A stretch of 12,485 nucleotides of DNA from BMS3Bbin07 sp036244995 (GCA_036244995.1 BTTF01000063.1:1-12485), one strand, 5' to 3'; positions 1-7,653 are shown, numbered from the stretch's first letter. Translations and numbers: made by a program. Notes: a model not told the origin generated them from the sequence alone.

Positions 1-68
<68 letters not shown>

Positions 69-82
69 ACTTTAGTTTATAT

Positions 83-112
83 AAATTAAAGGTTTTGCCT
101 GATAATTGTCAA
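83..112 (-). promoter_or_regulatory. putative sigma70 promoter of the tRNA-Ala gene
   Basis: On the minus strand an exact TTGACA (-35, bases 107-112) is followed after about 17-18 bp by an AT-rich -10 candidate (TTAATT or TAATTT, bases 83-89). It lies roughly 15-20 bp upstream of the mature tRNA 5' end at 68. The -35 is perfect and the -10 is weak. The assignment rests on position and motif only. Confidence 0.5.
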
Positions 113-189
113 GGAACCCATGCTGTTCTGAATCCGACAGTAAAAAACTCACCTTTCCCTCCATCCCTCTATCACAATTTTTGAAGACC

Positions 190-223
190 TTGTCACCCCT
201 TCGGTCAATAATGTATTATTGAC
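190..223 (+). promoter_or_regulatory. putative promoter with an overlapping palindromic operator, upstream of the MetE-like/tmk/mutS2 run
   Basis: TTGTCA at 190-195 and TATTAT at 214-219 (5 of 6 to TATAAT) are spaced 18 bp apart and could form a sigma70 promoter for the plus-strand run. The -10 lies inside a perfect inverted repeat at 204-223: GTCAATAAT, a 2-bp GT centre, then ATTATTGAC. A dyad covering the -10 is a typical place for a repressor site. No regulator can be named. It could also be a chance AT-rich palindrome. Confidence 0.4.
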
Positions 224-272
224 GATACTGATTTGAGGCAGCATTCAGGATAACGAGATCAGGTGTCCTGTT

Positions 273-1298
273 ATGCAGCAAATATTCCCTATGATTAAAC
301 CATTTGAAACTACAGGAATTGGAAGCCTTCCCTTTACTGACCCGGATGAGGCGGTCAGGCTTGTGCTTGAGCACTGTGACATACCATTCTGGCCCCAGTT
401 GCCTCACCGCACTTTCAAGGAGTTCATGGTTCCCCAGTATTCAGAGGGGTTGCCGGGTGTGGTCGTGGATACAGACAGGGAAAAGGTCCTGGTTGAACAG
501 GCAGGGCAGGACGATTTGAACCGTTTTTATGAACTTTACTCAGCCGGTGAGGACTTTCCCGTATCAGAGGAATACTCCAGTGGGTTTTATGCCTTTCTGG
601 ATGCGATAAAGGGCAGGCAGTTCCGGGTCTTAAAGGGACAGATTACAGGTCCCCTGACATTTACCCTCGGTCTGAAGGATGTGGAGGGGCGGTACATATA
701 TTTTAATGAGGAGTTAAGGGAGATGGCCTCACTTCTCCTTCAGCGAAAGGCCCAGTGGCAGGTGAAGGTGCTTTCGGGGTTTGCCGAAAAGGTGATTATT
801 TTTATTGACGAGCCCATCCTCTCTGCAATAGGCAGCAGCAGTTATTTAGGCGTAGAATCCGCAGAGGCGGAAAGACTCCTGCGCGACACTGTTGAGGCCA
901 TACATTCAGTCGGCGCTCTTGCAGGAATACATTGCTGCGGCAAGGCTGACTGGGGAATGCTGATCCGCACAGGTGTGGATATACTGAACTTTGATGCCTA
1001 TGATTATTTCGAGACCCTCCAGATATATACGGATGACCTGGAGGATTTCTTCAGAAGGGGCGGCTATCTCGCGTGGGGGATTGTACCGACCACAGGGGCC
1101 ATACAGAATGAGAGGCTTGAAGTCCTGAAGGAAAGACTTCTTGGCAGGCTCAACGACCTCTCGTCCAGAATTCCCGAAGACCTGATTACAAAGCATTCCA
1201 TACTTACCCCCTCCTGCGGCGCCGGAAGCAGGACAGAGGAAGAGGCAAAAAAAGTCTTTTCCTTCCTGAAATCACTCGGCGAGACCATGAAGCAATGA
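273..1298 (+). CDS. MetE-core/UROD-superfamily methyltransferase-like protein
   Basis: A 341-residue protein of the cobalamin-independent methionine synthase C-terminal/uroporphyrinogen decarboxylase-like TIM-barrel superfamily. It is about half the length of a full MetE and lacks the N-terminal barrel. Visible family features are the opening GIGSLPF (residues 15-21), KGQITGPLT (121-129), IDEP (178-181), a probable zinc-ligand His-Cys in AGIHCCG (H220, C221/C222) and a second Cys in TPSCGAG (C315). These match the His/Cys...Cys layout that holds zinc and activates the thiol in MetE. The probable reaction is methyl transfer to or from a thiol such as homocysteine, but donor and acceptor cannot be read from sequence. 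The start at 273 has AGG 9 bp upstream; an in-frame ATG at 291 fits many relatives but has no Shine-Dalgarno. The stop overlaps the tmk start by ATGA, so the two are probably translationally coupled. Confidence 0.85.
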   Translation: MQQIFPMIKPFETTGIGSLPFTDPDEAVRLVLEHCDIPFWPQLPHRTFKEFMVPQYSEGLPGVVVDTDREKVLVEQAGQDDLNRFYELYSAGEDFPVSEEYSSGFYAFLDAIKGRQFRVLKGQITGPLTFTLGLKDVEGRYIYFNEELREMASLLLQRKAQWQVKVLSGFAEKVIIFIDEPILSAIGSSSYLGVESAEAERLLRDTVEAIHSVGALAGIHCCGKADWGMLIRTGVDILNFDAYDYFETLQIYTDDLEDFFRRGGYLAWGIVPTTGAIQNERLEVLKERLLGRLNDLSSRIPEDLITKHSILTPSCGAGSRTEEEAKKVFSFLKSLGETMKQ

Positions 1299-1927
1299 GG
1301 GAAGTCTTTATCACCTTTGAGGGTATTGAGGGTTCAGGGAAGTCCACGGTCTCAGAGATGGCATCAAAATATCTTGCCTCAAAAGGGTTCAAAGTCATTC
1401 ACACCTACGAGCCCGGCGATACTGCTGCAGGAAAAGAGATACGCAGGATTCTTCTTGACCCCGCACACAAGGACATGCACCCCGTTACAGAGCTGCTCCT
1501 CTATTTTGCCGACAGGGCCGAGCATGTACACCACGTTATAGCCCCGGCACTGAAGAGGGGAGAGGTTGTTCTATGCGACCGTTTTACTGATTCCACCATG
1601 GCATATCAGGGGTTTGGCCGGGGTGTTGATCTTAAGATGCTGAAGGATATTGATGCAGTTGCAAGGGACGGCGTATGGCCTGTGCTGACGATACTGCTTG
1701 ACCTTGATGTAAGGGCAGGGCTTCAGAGGAACAGCCATGCCGGAAAAAAGGACCGGTTCGAGATGGAGGAGATTGCGTTTCACGAACGGGTCAGAAAGGG
1801 TTTTTTAAGCATTGCCCGCAAGGAGCCCAAAAGGGTAAAGGTGGTGGATGCCTCAAGGCCAATAGATGCTGTATTTGCGGAAGTCAGGACATGGATAGAT
1901 CAGATATTGCCTGATGGATCAGATTAA
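1295..1927 (+). CDS. tmk: thymidylate kinase
   Basis: A 210-residue dTMP kinase, which phosphorylates dTMP to dTDP with ATP for DNA synthesis in the cytoplasm. The length is normal for bacterial Tmk. Visible motifs are the P-loop GIEGSGKST (residues 10-18), the substrate-loop motif EPGDT (39-43), the DR motif in CDRFTDST (95-96) with AYQGFGRG after it, and the LID segment around LQRNSHAGKKDRFE (143-156). The usual TREPGGT reads TYEPGDT here, so the arginine normally before the glutamate is a tyrosine. I take this as a lineage variant, since everything else is intact. The ATG overlaps the TGA of the preceding MetE-like gene, and mutS2 begins 20 bp downstream, suggesting one transcript. Confidence 0.97.
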   Translation: MREVFITFEGIEGSGKSTVSEMASKYLASKGFKVIHTYEPGDTAAGKEIRRILLDPAHKDMHPVTELLLYFADRAEHVHHVIAPALKRGEVVLCDRFTDSTMAYQGFGRGVDLKMLKDIDAVARDGVWPVLTILLDLDVRAGLQRNSHAGKKDRFEMEEIAFHERVRKGFLSIARKEPKRVKVVDASRPIDAVFAEVRTWIDQILPDGSD

Positions 1928-1947
1928 AGCCGCACACAAAAGACACA

Positions 1948-4341
1948 ATGGATAAACACACCCTTCGAGTCCTTGAGTTTAACAAGATACTTGAGATGGC
2001 AGGGGCCTTTGCCGTCTCCTCACCCGGAAAAAACCTTGTCCTGAACATAAAACCACCTGGCGACATCAAGGGCATCAGGGACCGGATCAACCTCATCTCT
2101 GAAGGCAGGCACCTCATGGCTGAGGGGAAACACCTTGGTATAGAACACTTTGAAGAGCTGACGCCCCTGTTTCAGAAGCTAAGACCTGCAGATTCCGTGC
2201 TTGCCCCGTCTGAGCTGACGGATTTCCTGCCGCTCTTCTCATCTGCCATCAATATAAAAGGTCTTTTGAGGGCCGAACCCTCCCTCCCGATGCTCAGTGA
2301 AATCGCATCACACCTCAGGACCCACAGCTACCTCAAGCGTGAGATAGAGTCCTCTGTTGACAGGGAGGGCAGGATAGCGGATAGCGCATCTCCTGAGCTC
2401 TCTGCCATAAGAGAGGGGCTTGGGCATATTGACAAGAGGATCAGGGCAGGCCTCGAGGGCCTGCTCAGAAGGAGAGACCTCAGTCCCCATATACAGGAGT
2501 TCTATATAACAGAGAGAAATGGCAGGTGGGTCATTCCTGTAAAGAGGGATTCAAAGGGGCATGTAAAAGGGGTAGTCCATGACATCTCAAACTCGGGAGA
2601 GACACTCTTTATTGAGCCCTATGAGACGCAGGCCCTCGGGAATGAACTCGAATCCCTGAGGGCAGAAGAGAAGGTCGAGGAGTTCAGGGTATTGAAAAAG
2701 CTTTCAGCCATGCTCAGGGGAGCGCTTGCGGAGATAGTCGAGGACTATAATACAGTACTGAGGATCGACTGTATTTCAGCCCTTGCAGCCTTTTCAGAGA
2801 TGATGGGGATGAGGCCGCCCGAGATCAACGAACACGGATACATAAGGGTTCTGAAGGGCCGGCACCCCCTGCTGTGGCAGGCACTCAGGAGGCTTGGTCA
2901 GGAAGAAAGGCTTCAGCCCCTGGACTTTGAACTTGGCAGTGACTACTCCTGCATAGTGATAACAGGCTCAAATACCGGTGGAAAAACAGTGGCCCTCAAG
3001 ACTGTAGGAGTCCTGCAGATAATGGCCCTCTGCGGTATGCACCTGCCTGCTGAATCAGGCACAACCCTTCCCATGCTCAGCAAGGTGCTTGCCGATATCG
3101 GCGATGAGCAGTCCATTGAGCAGAACCTCTCCACCTTTTCCGCACACATAGGACGCATATCCGGGATCCTGGCCCGCAGTGACCGGGAGACCCTTGTGAT
3201 AATAGATGAGCTCGGCACAGGAACAGACCCTGAGGAAGGGGGGCCTCTGTCTTGCGCCATACTCAGGGAACTCGGGAGGCGCGGTGCCCTTACTGCCGTA
3301 TCAACTCATCTCGGACTATTAAAAGCCTTTGCCCATACAGAGCCGGGGATGATAAACGGTGCAATGCAGATGGAGGAAGATATCTCGGACGGCCTTCCAG
3401 CCTACAGGCCTACTTACAGACTTCTTATTGGAGAGATGGGACAGTCCCACGCCTTTGAGATAGCCGGACGGCTCGGCCTGCCGCCGGAGCTGATAAGAGA
3501 GGCCCGCGGGCTTATGAAGGAGTCGGGGGCAAGGGTGGAGACACTGCTTTCAGAGCTGATGCGAAAGAGAGAGGAGCTTGACCGGCTGCTTGCAGAGACC
3601 TCGCGCCTGAGGCAGGAGCTGACAGGGCTTCGTGCGTCACTGAGAGAGGAGATCAAAAGGATACGGGCTGAGAGAAAAGATATTTTGTCGGGAACCCTGA
3701 GAGAGGCGGAGGGGATACTGCTGAAGGCAAAGAGGGAGGCCCGTGATGTTATAAAGCAACTGAAACAGTCTGAGCTCAGGAGGTCTGGAGAGGTTTTAAA
3801 GGGTCTTGATCGTGGCCTTGCCGAGGTCAGGCAGAAGCAGGAGAAGTATACAGGAGAGGAACCTGCGGGGCTCAAGGAAGTCAGAGAGGGTCAGAGCGTC
3901 TGTATCAGGAGGCTTGGTGTTAATGGTATAGTCCGCTCGGTAAACCGGAAGACGGGACGATGCAGGGTTGTGGTCAGGGGCCGCGAGATTGAAGTCCCTG
4001 CCGGAGAGCTTGCAGAACCAAAAACAGAACCTGCTGATGAGGCAGCCTCCACAGTCGGAGCAATCAGGAGTGCAGCCGGTACTGATGATATCACGGAGGG
4101 AATTTCAGGGGTGCTCAACCTGATAGGTCAGAGGGTTGACCCCGCCCTTTCCGTGCTTGAGCGGTACCTCAATGACGCCTCCATTGCCGGTCTCGGAAGC
4201 GTGAAGATAATTCACGGCATAGGCACAGGCAGACTCTCCTCCGGCATCCGGGAATATCTGAACGGGCATCCCCTTGTGAGGGATTTCAGGAAGGGCGATG
4301 AAGATGAAGGGGGTGAGGCAGTAACAGTGGTCTATCTCTAA
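1948..4341 (+). CDS. mutS2: MutS2 family ATPase with C-terminal KOW and Smr domains
   Basis: A 797-residue MutS2, the usual length. MutS2 proteins lack the MutS mismatch-recognition domains; in different bacteria they are linked to suppressing recombination or to rescuing collided ribosomes. The order is helical core/clamp (about 1-320), ATPase with Walker A GSNTGGKT (340-347), Walker B LVIIDE (416-421) and STHLG (452-456), a long charged coiled coil (about 515-635), a KOW-like segment (about 645-690) and an Smr domain (about 718-797). The Smr domain keeps the HGxG loop (IHGIGTG, 755-761). The usual LDLRG-type motif reads LNLIG (723-727), replacing the normally conserved Asp and the Arg/His position, which may weaken nuclease activity. 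No strong Shine-Dalgarno precedes the ATG. The stop overlaps the convergent purD stop. Confidence 0.97.
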   Translation: MDKHTLRVLEFNKILEMAGAFAVSSPGKNLVLNIKPPGDIKGIRDRINLISEGRHLMAEGKHLGIEHFEELTPLFQKLRPADSVLAPSELTDFLPLFSSAINIKGLLRAEPSLPMLSEIASHLRTHSYLKREIESSVDREGRIADSASPELSAIREGLGHIDKRIRAGLEGLLRRRDLSPHIQEFYITERNGRWVIPVKRDSKGHVKGVVHDISNSGETLFIEPYETQALGNELESLRAEEKVEEFRVLKKLSAMLRGALAEIVEDYNTVLRIDCISALAAFSEMMGMRPPEINEHGYIRVLKGRHPLLWQALRRLGQEERLQPLDFELGSDYSCIVITGSNTGGKTVALKTVGVLQIMALCGMHLPAESGTTLPMLSKVLADIGDEQSIEQNLSTFSAHIGRISGILARSDRETLVIIDELGTGTDPEEGGPLSCAILRELGRRGALTAVSTHLGLLKAFAHTEPGMINGAMQMEEDISDGLPAYRPTYRLLIGEMGQSHAFEIAGRLGLPPELIREARGLMKESGARVETLLSELMRKREELDRLLAETSRLRQELTGLRASLREEIKRIRAERKDILSGTLREAEGILLKAKREARDVIKQLKQSELRRSGEVLKGLDRGLAEVRQKQEKYTGEEPAGLKEVREGQSVCIRRLGVNGIVRSVNRKTGRCRVVVRGREIEVPAGELAEPKTEPADEAASTVGAIRSAAGTDDITEGISGVLNLIGQRVDPALSVLERYLNDASIAGLGSVKIIHGIGTGRLSSGIREYLNGHPLVRDFRKGDEDEGGEAVTVVYL

Positions 4342-5609
4342 TCCTTTATCGCCCTGTCGGCAATATCCTTTCTGTAGTGCATCCCCTCAAAATGTATCTT
4401 GCCGATCGCCTCATATGCCCTGTCCCGTGCTTCCTTTATATCCTTTCCAAGGGCTGTGACACCAAGTACGCGTCCGCCTGCCGTCACGATATCCTGACCG
4501 TCATAAGCTGTGCCCGCATGGAAGACTACGGTGTCCTCCATCTGCTTGACGTCATCAAGCCCTGTTATCACCTTGCCGGTCTCGTATTTGCCCGGATAAC
4601 CCCCGGATGCTGCTACTACACACACAGATGCCTCAGGTCTCCATTCAAGGGAGATGTCAGAGAGTTTTTCGTCTGTAATGGCCATGGATATCTCCAGGAG
4701 GTCTGAATCAAGTCTTGTCAGGATCGGCTGGGTCTCCGGGTCTCCGAAGCGGCAGTTGAACTCAAGCACGTAGGGTTCACCGTCTCTTAACATTATGCCT
4801 GCATAGAGGATTCCCTTGTACTTTATCCCTTCCTTCTTCAATCCCCTTATGGCAGGCTTCATAACCCTGTCCATAATCTTCTTTTCCACCTCAGGGGTTA
4901 TCACCGGGGCAGGACTGTATGCGCCCATTCCTCCGGTATTCGGCCCTTCGTCATTGTCGTAAACACGCTTGTGGTCCTGGGAACTTGCCATTGGCAGGAT
5001 GGTCTTTCCATCGGTAAAAACGAGGTATGAGGCCTCTTCACCCTCAAGACACTCCTCAACAACCACACGGTCGCCTGCAGGGCCAAAGGCCTTTTCCTTC
5101 ATTATAAGCCTCAGTGCGCTTATTGCCTCATCCACGGTTTTGGCCACGAAAACGCCCTTTCCTGCAGCCAGGCCGTCTGCCTTTATGACTATGGGAGCCC
5201 CCTTCATCCTCACATGCTCCTCAGCGTGGATATAGGAGGTGAAGGTCTTGTATTCGGCACTGGGGATATTGTAATTCCTCATGAACTCCTTTGCAAAGAC
5301 CTTGCTTGCCTCAAGTCCGGCAGCATCCTTTACAGGGCCAAGGCACCTCCTGCCTTCGCGTTCAAACTTATCAACAATCCCTTTTGTCAGCGGGTCTTCA
5401 GGGCCTGCTATGGTCAGGTCTATCCAGTCATACTTGACAAAGTCCAGGAGCGATTCGTGATCGGATATATCTATATCAATACATTCGGCAATCTCTGAAA
5501 TACCTGCATTGCCGGGGCTACAGTAAATTTTGTCAACACGGGGGCTCTGTGCGAGTTTCCACACAATGGCATGTTCCCTGCCGCCGCCACCTATAACAAG
5601 AACCTTCAT
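4338..5609 (-). CDS. purD: phosphoribosylamine-glycine ligase (GAR synthetase)
   Basis: A 423-residue PurD, the normal length. It joins 5-phosphoribosylamine and glycine with ATP to give GAR, the second step of de novo purine synthesis. Visible motifs are the N-terminal GGGGREHA (7-14), GPEDPL (69-74), the ATP-grasp loop KADGLAAGKGV (143-153), QDHKR (211-215), GPNTGGMGAYSP (222-233) and the metal/ATP-binding EFNCRFGDPETQ (283-294). All expected blocks are present. It lies downstream of purH on the same strand with a 184-bp gap, the common purHD order. A strong AGGAGG sits 7 bp before the ATG. The TAG stop overlaps the mutS2 stop from the opposite strand by 4 bp. Confidence 0.98.
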   Translation of the reverse strand: MKVLVIGGGGREHAIVWKLAQSPRVDKIYCSPGNAGISEIAECIDIDISDHESLLDFVKYDWIDLTIAGPEDPLTKGIVDKFEREGRRCLGPVKDAAGLEASKVFAKEFMRNYNIPSAEYKTFTSYIHAEEHVRMKGAPIVIKADGLAAGKGVFVAKTVDEAISALRLIMKEKAFGPAGDRVVVEECLEGEEASYLVFTDGKTILPMASSQDHKRVYDNDEGPNTGGMGAYSPAPVITPEVEKKIMDRVMKPAIRGLKKEGIKYKGILYAGIMLRDGEPYVLEFNCRFGDPETQPILTRLDSDLLEISMAITDEKLSDISLEWRPEASVCVVAASGGYPGKYETGKVITGLDDVKQMEDTVVFHAGTAYDGQDIVTAGGRVLGVTALGKDIKEARDRAYEAIGKIHFEGMHYRKDIADRAIKD

Positions 5610-5616
5610 TAAAAAA

Positions 5617-5622
5617 CCTCCT
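5617..5622 (-). promoter_or_regulatory. ribosome binding site of purD
   Basis: CCTCCT on the plus strand reads AGGAGG on the minus strand, 7 bp before the purD ATG. It fixes the purD start. The rest of the 184-bp purH-purD spacer (5610-5793) shows no gene or clear terminator. The only structure seen is a short AT-rich hairpin, TTCAATA/TATTGAA, around 5761-5777, just past the purH stop and with no T-run. Confidence 0.8.
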
Positions 5623-5793
5623 CGGGAATCATTTGTCTGTCATTTTGTATCCGGAAGGACAAAACGCTGTCAGAGAAAAAAACTGAAAAGGCCGGAAGTG
5701 CAATGGTAAATGAATAATTTCCAGTCTGCCCGGCATCCCGGTGTCTTCGTGGTTTGTTTATTCAATACCTTATTGAAAGTGTACTTGTCTCAA

Positions 5794-6417
5794 TCAAAAA
5801 TCGCCGGTATCCGTCCAGCTTTCCTGTATTACGTCGGAAAGGTATTTTGCAATCAGGGAATCATAATGAGAAGTGTGGCTGAAGACCTTCTGGGCAAGCC
5901 TTACCCGTGTCTTGTAACTTATCTCTCCGCCAAGCCTTATCATCTCCTCACGAATAATATCATAATCAGCAGGATCAACAACAACTGCAACGCTTTCAAA
6001 ATTCTTGGCAGCAGCCCGGAGCATGGTTGGTCCGCCGATATCAATGTTCTCTATGGCCTCCTGAAATGTTACATCCGGCTTTGATATGGTCTTCTCAAAT
6101 GGATAAAGGTTTACAACGACCATATCTATGGGTTCTATACCCTGGGCCTTTAACTCATCGATATGCTTCTGGTTATCCCTTTTTGCAAGCAGCCCGGCGT
6201 GTATTTTCGGATGAAGGGTCTTGACCCGTCCATCGAGCATCTCCGGAAAGCCCGTGTAGTCAGAGACCTCAACAACCGGTACCCCGATCTCTCTGAGCTT
6301 CATTGCGGTCCCTCCGGTTGACAAAATCTCTACATTGAGATCATTCAAAGTCTTTACAAATTCCTCAAGCCCTGTTTTGTCAGAGACGCTTACTATTGTC
6401 CTCCTAACCCTTGGCAT
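5794..6417 (-). CDS. purH: single-domain PurH: IMP cyclohydrolase without the AICAR transformylase domain
   Basis: A 207-residue protein matching only the N-terminal IMP cyclohydrolase (MGS-like) domain of bifunctional PurH, which is normally about 510-530 residues. It closes FAICAR to IMP, the last step of the purine pathway. Visible blocks are SVSDKTG (10-16), STGGTA (33-38), the segment from TGFPEMLDG to HAGLL (55-77), NLYPF (103-107) and ENIDIGGPTMLRAAAKN (123-139). Residues K66, Y105, D126 and K138 fall where the catalytic Lys, Tyr, Asp and Lys of IMP cyclohydrolases lie. The frame closes with TGA shortly before the transformylase domain (RYGENPHQ-type start) would begin. The 184 bp to purD hold no remnant of it, so this is a natural short form and not an obvious frameshift. 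A separate AICAR transformylase must be encoded elsewhere. GGAGG sits 5 bp before the ATG. Confidence 0.93.
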   Translation of the reverse strand: MPRVRRTIVSVSDKTGLEEFVKTLNDLNVEILSTGGTAMKLREIGVPVVEVSDYTGFPEMLDGRVKTLHPKIHAGLLAKRDNQKHIDELKAQGIEPIDMVVVNLYPFEKTISKPDVTFQEAIENIDIGGPTMLRAAAKNFESVAVVVDPADYDIIREEMIRLGGEISYKTRVRLAQKVFSHTSHYDSLIAKYLSDVIQESWTDTGDF

Positions 6418-6421
6418 TTTA

Positions 6422-6427
6422 TCCTCC
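6422..6427 (-). promoter_or_regulatory. ribosome binding site of purH
   Basis: TCCTCC on the plus strand reads GGAGGA on the minus strand, 4-5 bp from the purH ATG. It supports 6417 as the start. Confidence 0.8.
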
Positions 6428-6568
6428 GTTTTTACGAGTTATGGGTTACAGGTTTAACTGACAACAAAAAGCACGGTATGATTTTAGCATCTTGCCTTTG
6501 TAGAGGTAAAGGCCCTGCCCGGTATTTATTCCCCGGATCCGGATATGAAAAGCCTTCATCAAGGGAAA
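6428..6568 (-). other. purH leader region with small hairpins
   Basis: This is the purH-proximal half of the 291-bp rluD-purH spacer. It holds a hairpin with perfect 6-bp arms, GCCTTT (6494-6499) and AAAGGC (6508-6513), with an 8-nt loop, and a perfect palindrome CCGGATCCGG (6533-6542). On the minus strand a TAAAAT (-10-like) lies just downstream of the hairpin, but no good -35 accompanies it. I looked for the conserved core of the ZTP (pfl) riboswitch, common before purH, and did not find it. Function unknown; it may be the purH promoter/leader. Confidence 0.35.
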
Positions 6569-6698
6569 GAAGGAATATGATCGACTCTGAACGGTTTTAA
6601 TTTCGCAGTAACTTCACCCGGATGGTAAAGTGCGAAATTACCTCGGAGACAGACAGGATGTCTGACGAGAATGAGTGAAGAGTCTGTCATATTCCTTC
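6569..6698. repeat. 130-bp structured element: terminal inverted repeats enclosing two hairpins
   Basis: Perfect 12-bp terminal inverted repeats GAAGGAATATGA (6569-6580) and TCATATTCCTTC (6687-6698) are followed inward, after a 2-bp mismatch, by a further 6-bp pair GACTCT (6583-6588)/AGAGTC (6679-6684). Inside are two hairpins one base apart. Hairpin A is TAATTTCGCA (6598-6607)/TGCGAAATTA (6631-6640), with an inner stem CTTCACC/GGTAAAG whose one mismatch becomes G-U on minus-strand RNA. Hairpin B is CTCG (6642-6645)/CGAG (6666-6669) around CAGACA-GGA-TGTCTG (6650-6664). The layout is a closed three-way junction. It starts 10 bp past the rluD-like stop, upstream of purH. It could be a MITE/REP-like mobile repeat or a structured RNA. 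No target-site duplication or terminator T-run is seen. Confidence 0.7.
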
Positions 6699-6708
6699 CA
6701 ACAACCTT

Positions 6709-7653
6709 TTATCGCTGGATCAGGCTGCCTTCCCTGAGTACCCGCACAATCTCCATCATATCCTCAGGCAACGGAATCCGGAACTCAAGCCATTTACCGG
6801 TAACAGGGTGATTGAACCCGAGGCGTTCAGCATGAAGCATCTGCCGCGGTATCTTCAGCACAATATTATTAAGCCTCAGGGATGTCTTTTTCCCGTAATC
6901 CCTGTCTCCAAGCACCGGATGGCCGAGGGCCGAGAAGTGTACCCTTATCTGGTGGGTCCTGCCTGTGGCAAGTTTTGCCTCTATCATTGTCGCCATGCTG
7001 TAGCGTTCCAGAACCCTCCAGGATGTCAGGGCAGGCTTGCCCCTCTTTACCCTTGTGGACATCTTTTTTCTGTGCAGGGGAGAGCGGCCGATTTTGAGTT
7101 CAATCTCCCCTCTGTCTTCTTTCATGGAACCATAAACAAGGGCAATATAACTCCTTTCAATAGTCCTTTCCTTGAACTGACTTACAAGACCGAAATATGC
7201 CTCATCAGAGAGGGCCACCACGACAAGACCGGATGTGTCCTTATCAATACGGTGCACAACGCCGGGCCTTACAGGAGCCCCAACTGTGGCAAGGCGGTCA
7301 GCGTGCCAGGCTATGGCGTTCATCAGTGTCCCACCCGGATGCCCGGCAGCAGGATACATCACCATACCCGGTGGCTTGTTCACAACTATAAGGTCTTCAT
7401 CCCTGTAAATCACCTCAATCGGTAATGGTTCCGCAACGAGTGTGGCCGTCTCCCTTTCCGGGAAGATTACCTGAATCCTGTCTTCCATCCTTACCCTGTA
7501 ACCCGGTTTGACAGTTGTGCCGTTTACTGTAACGGCACCGCTGCTGATGAGTTCCTGTACGGAGGAACGGCTCAGAGATGTTTTTGAAGAGAGATATACA
7601 TCAATCCTCTGTCCGCCGTCATCCACTGAAACACTGAAAGTCTGTTCCGTCAT
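6709..7653 (-). CDS. RluD-family 23S rRNA pseudouridine synthase
   Basis: A 314-residue pseudouridine synthase of the RluA/RluC/RluD family, which isomerises uridine to pseudouridine, most likely in 23S rRNA. An N-terminal S4 RNA-binding domain (about 10-62, GGQRIDVYL...VNG) precedes the catalytic domain with VVNKPPGMVMYPA (90-102), the signature HRIDKDTSG (134-142, catalytic D137) and a C-terminal GRTHQIRVH block. The length fits RluD. The ATG at 7653 was chosen because it overlaps the helicase TGA as ATGA, has GGAGGAGG (7658-7665) just upstream, and begins at the natural S4 N-terminus. The same frame stays open to 7758, but that extra stretch is only helicase coding sequence. The exact target uridines cannot be read, so no gene symbol is given. 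Confidence 0.95.
   Translation of the reverse strand: MTEQTFSVSVDDGGQRIDVYLSSKTSLSRSSVQELISSGAVTVNGTTVKPGYRVRMEDRIQVIFPERETATLVAEPLPIEVIYRDEDLIVVNKPPGMVMYPAAGHPGGTLMNAIAWHADRLATVGAPVRPGVVHRIDKDTSGLVVVALSDEAYFGLVSQFKERTIERSYIALVYGSMKEDRGEIELKIGRSPLHRKKMSTRVKRGKPALTSWRVLERYSMATMIEAKLATGRTHQIRVHFSALGHPVLGDRDYGKKTSLRLNNIVLKIPRQMLHAERLGFNHPVTGKWLEFRIPLPEDMMEIVRVLREGSLIQR

Noticed and set aside
5761..5777. AT-rich 7-bp hairpin after the purH stop as a terminator
   Set aside because: No T-run follows it on the minus strand and purD lies downstream on the same strand; the stem is weak.
6428..6568. ZTP (pfl) riboswitch before purH
   Set aside because: A CCGGGG stretch is present on the minus strand, but the conserved CUGGCG core and the paired CCGGG...CCCGG helix are not.
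6808..7425. Long plus-strand open frame opposite the rluD-like gene
   Set aside because: Antisense shadow of a well-supported conserved gene; its product has no family features.
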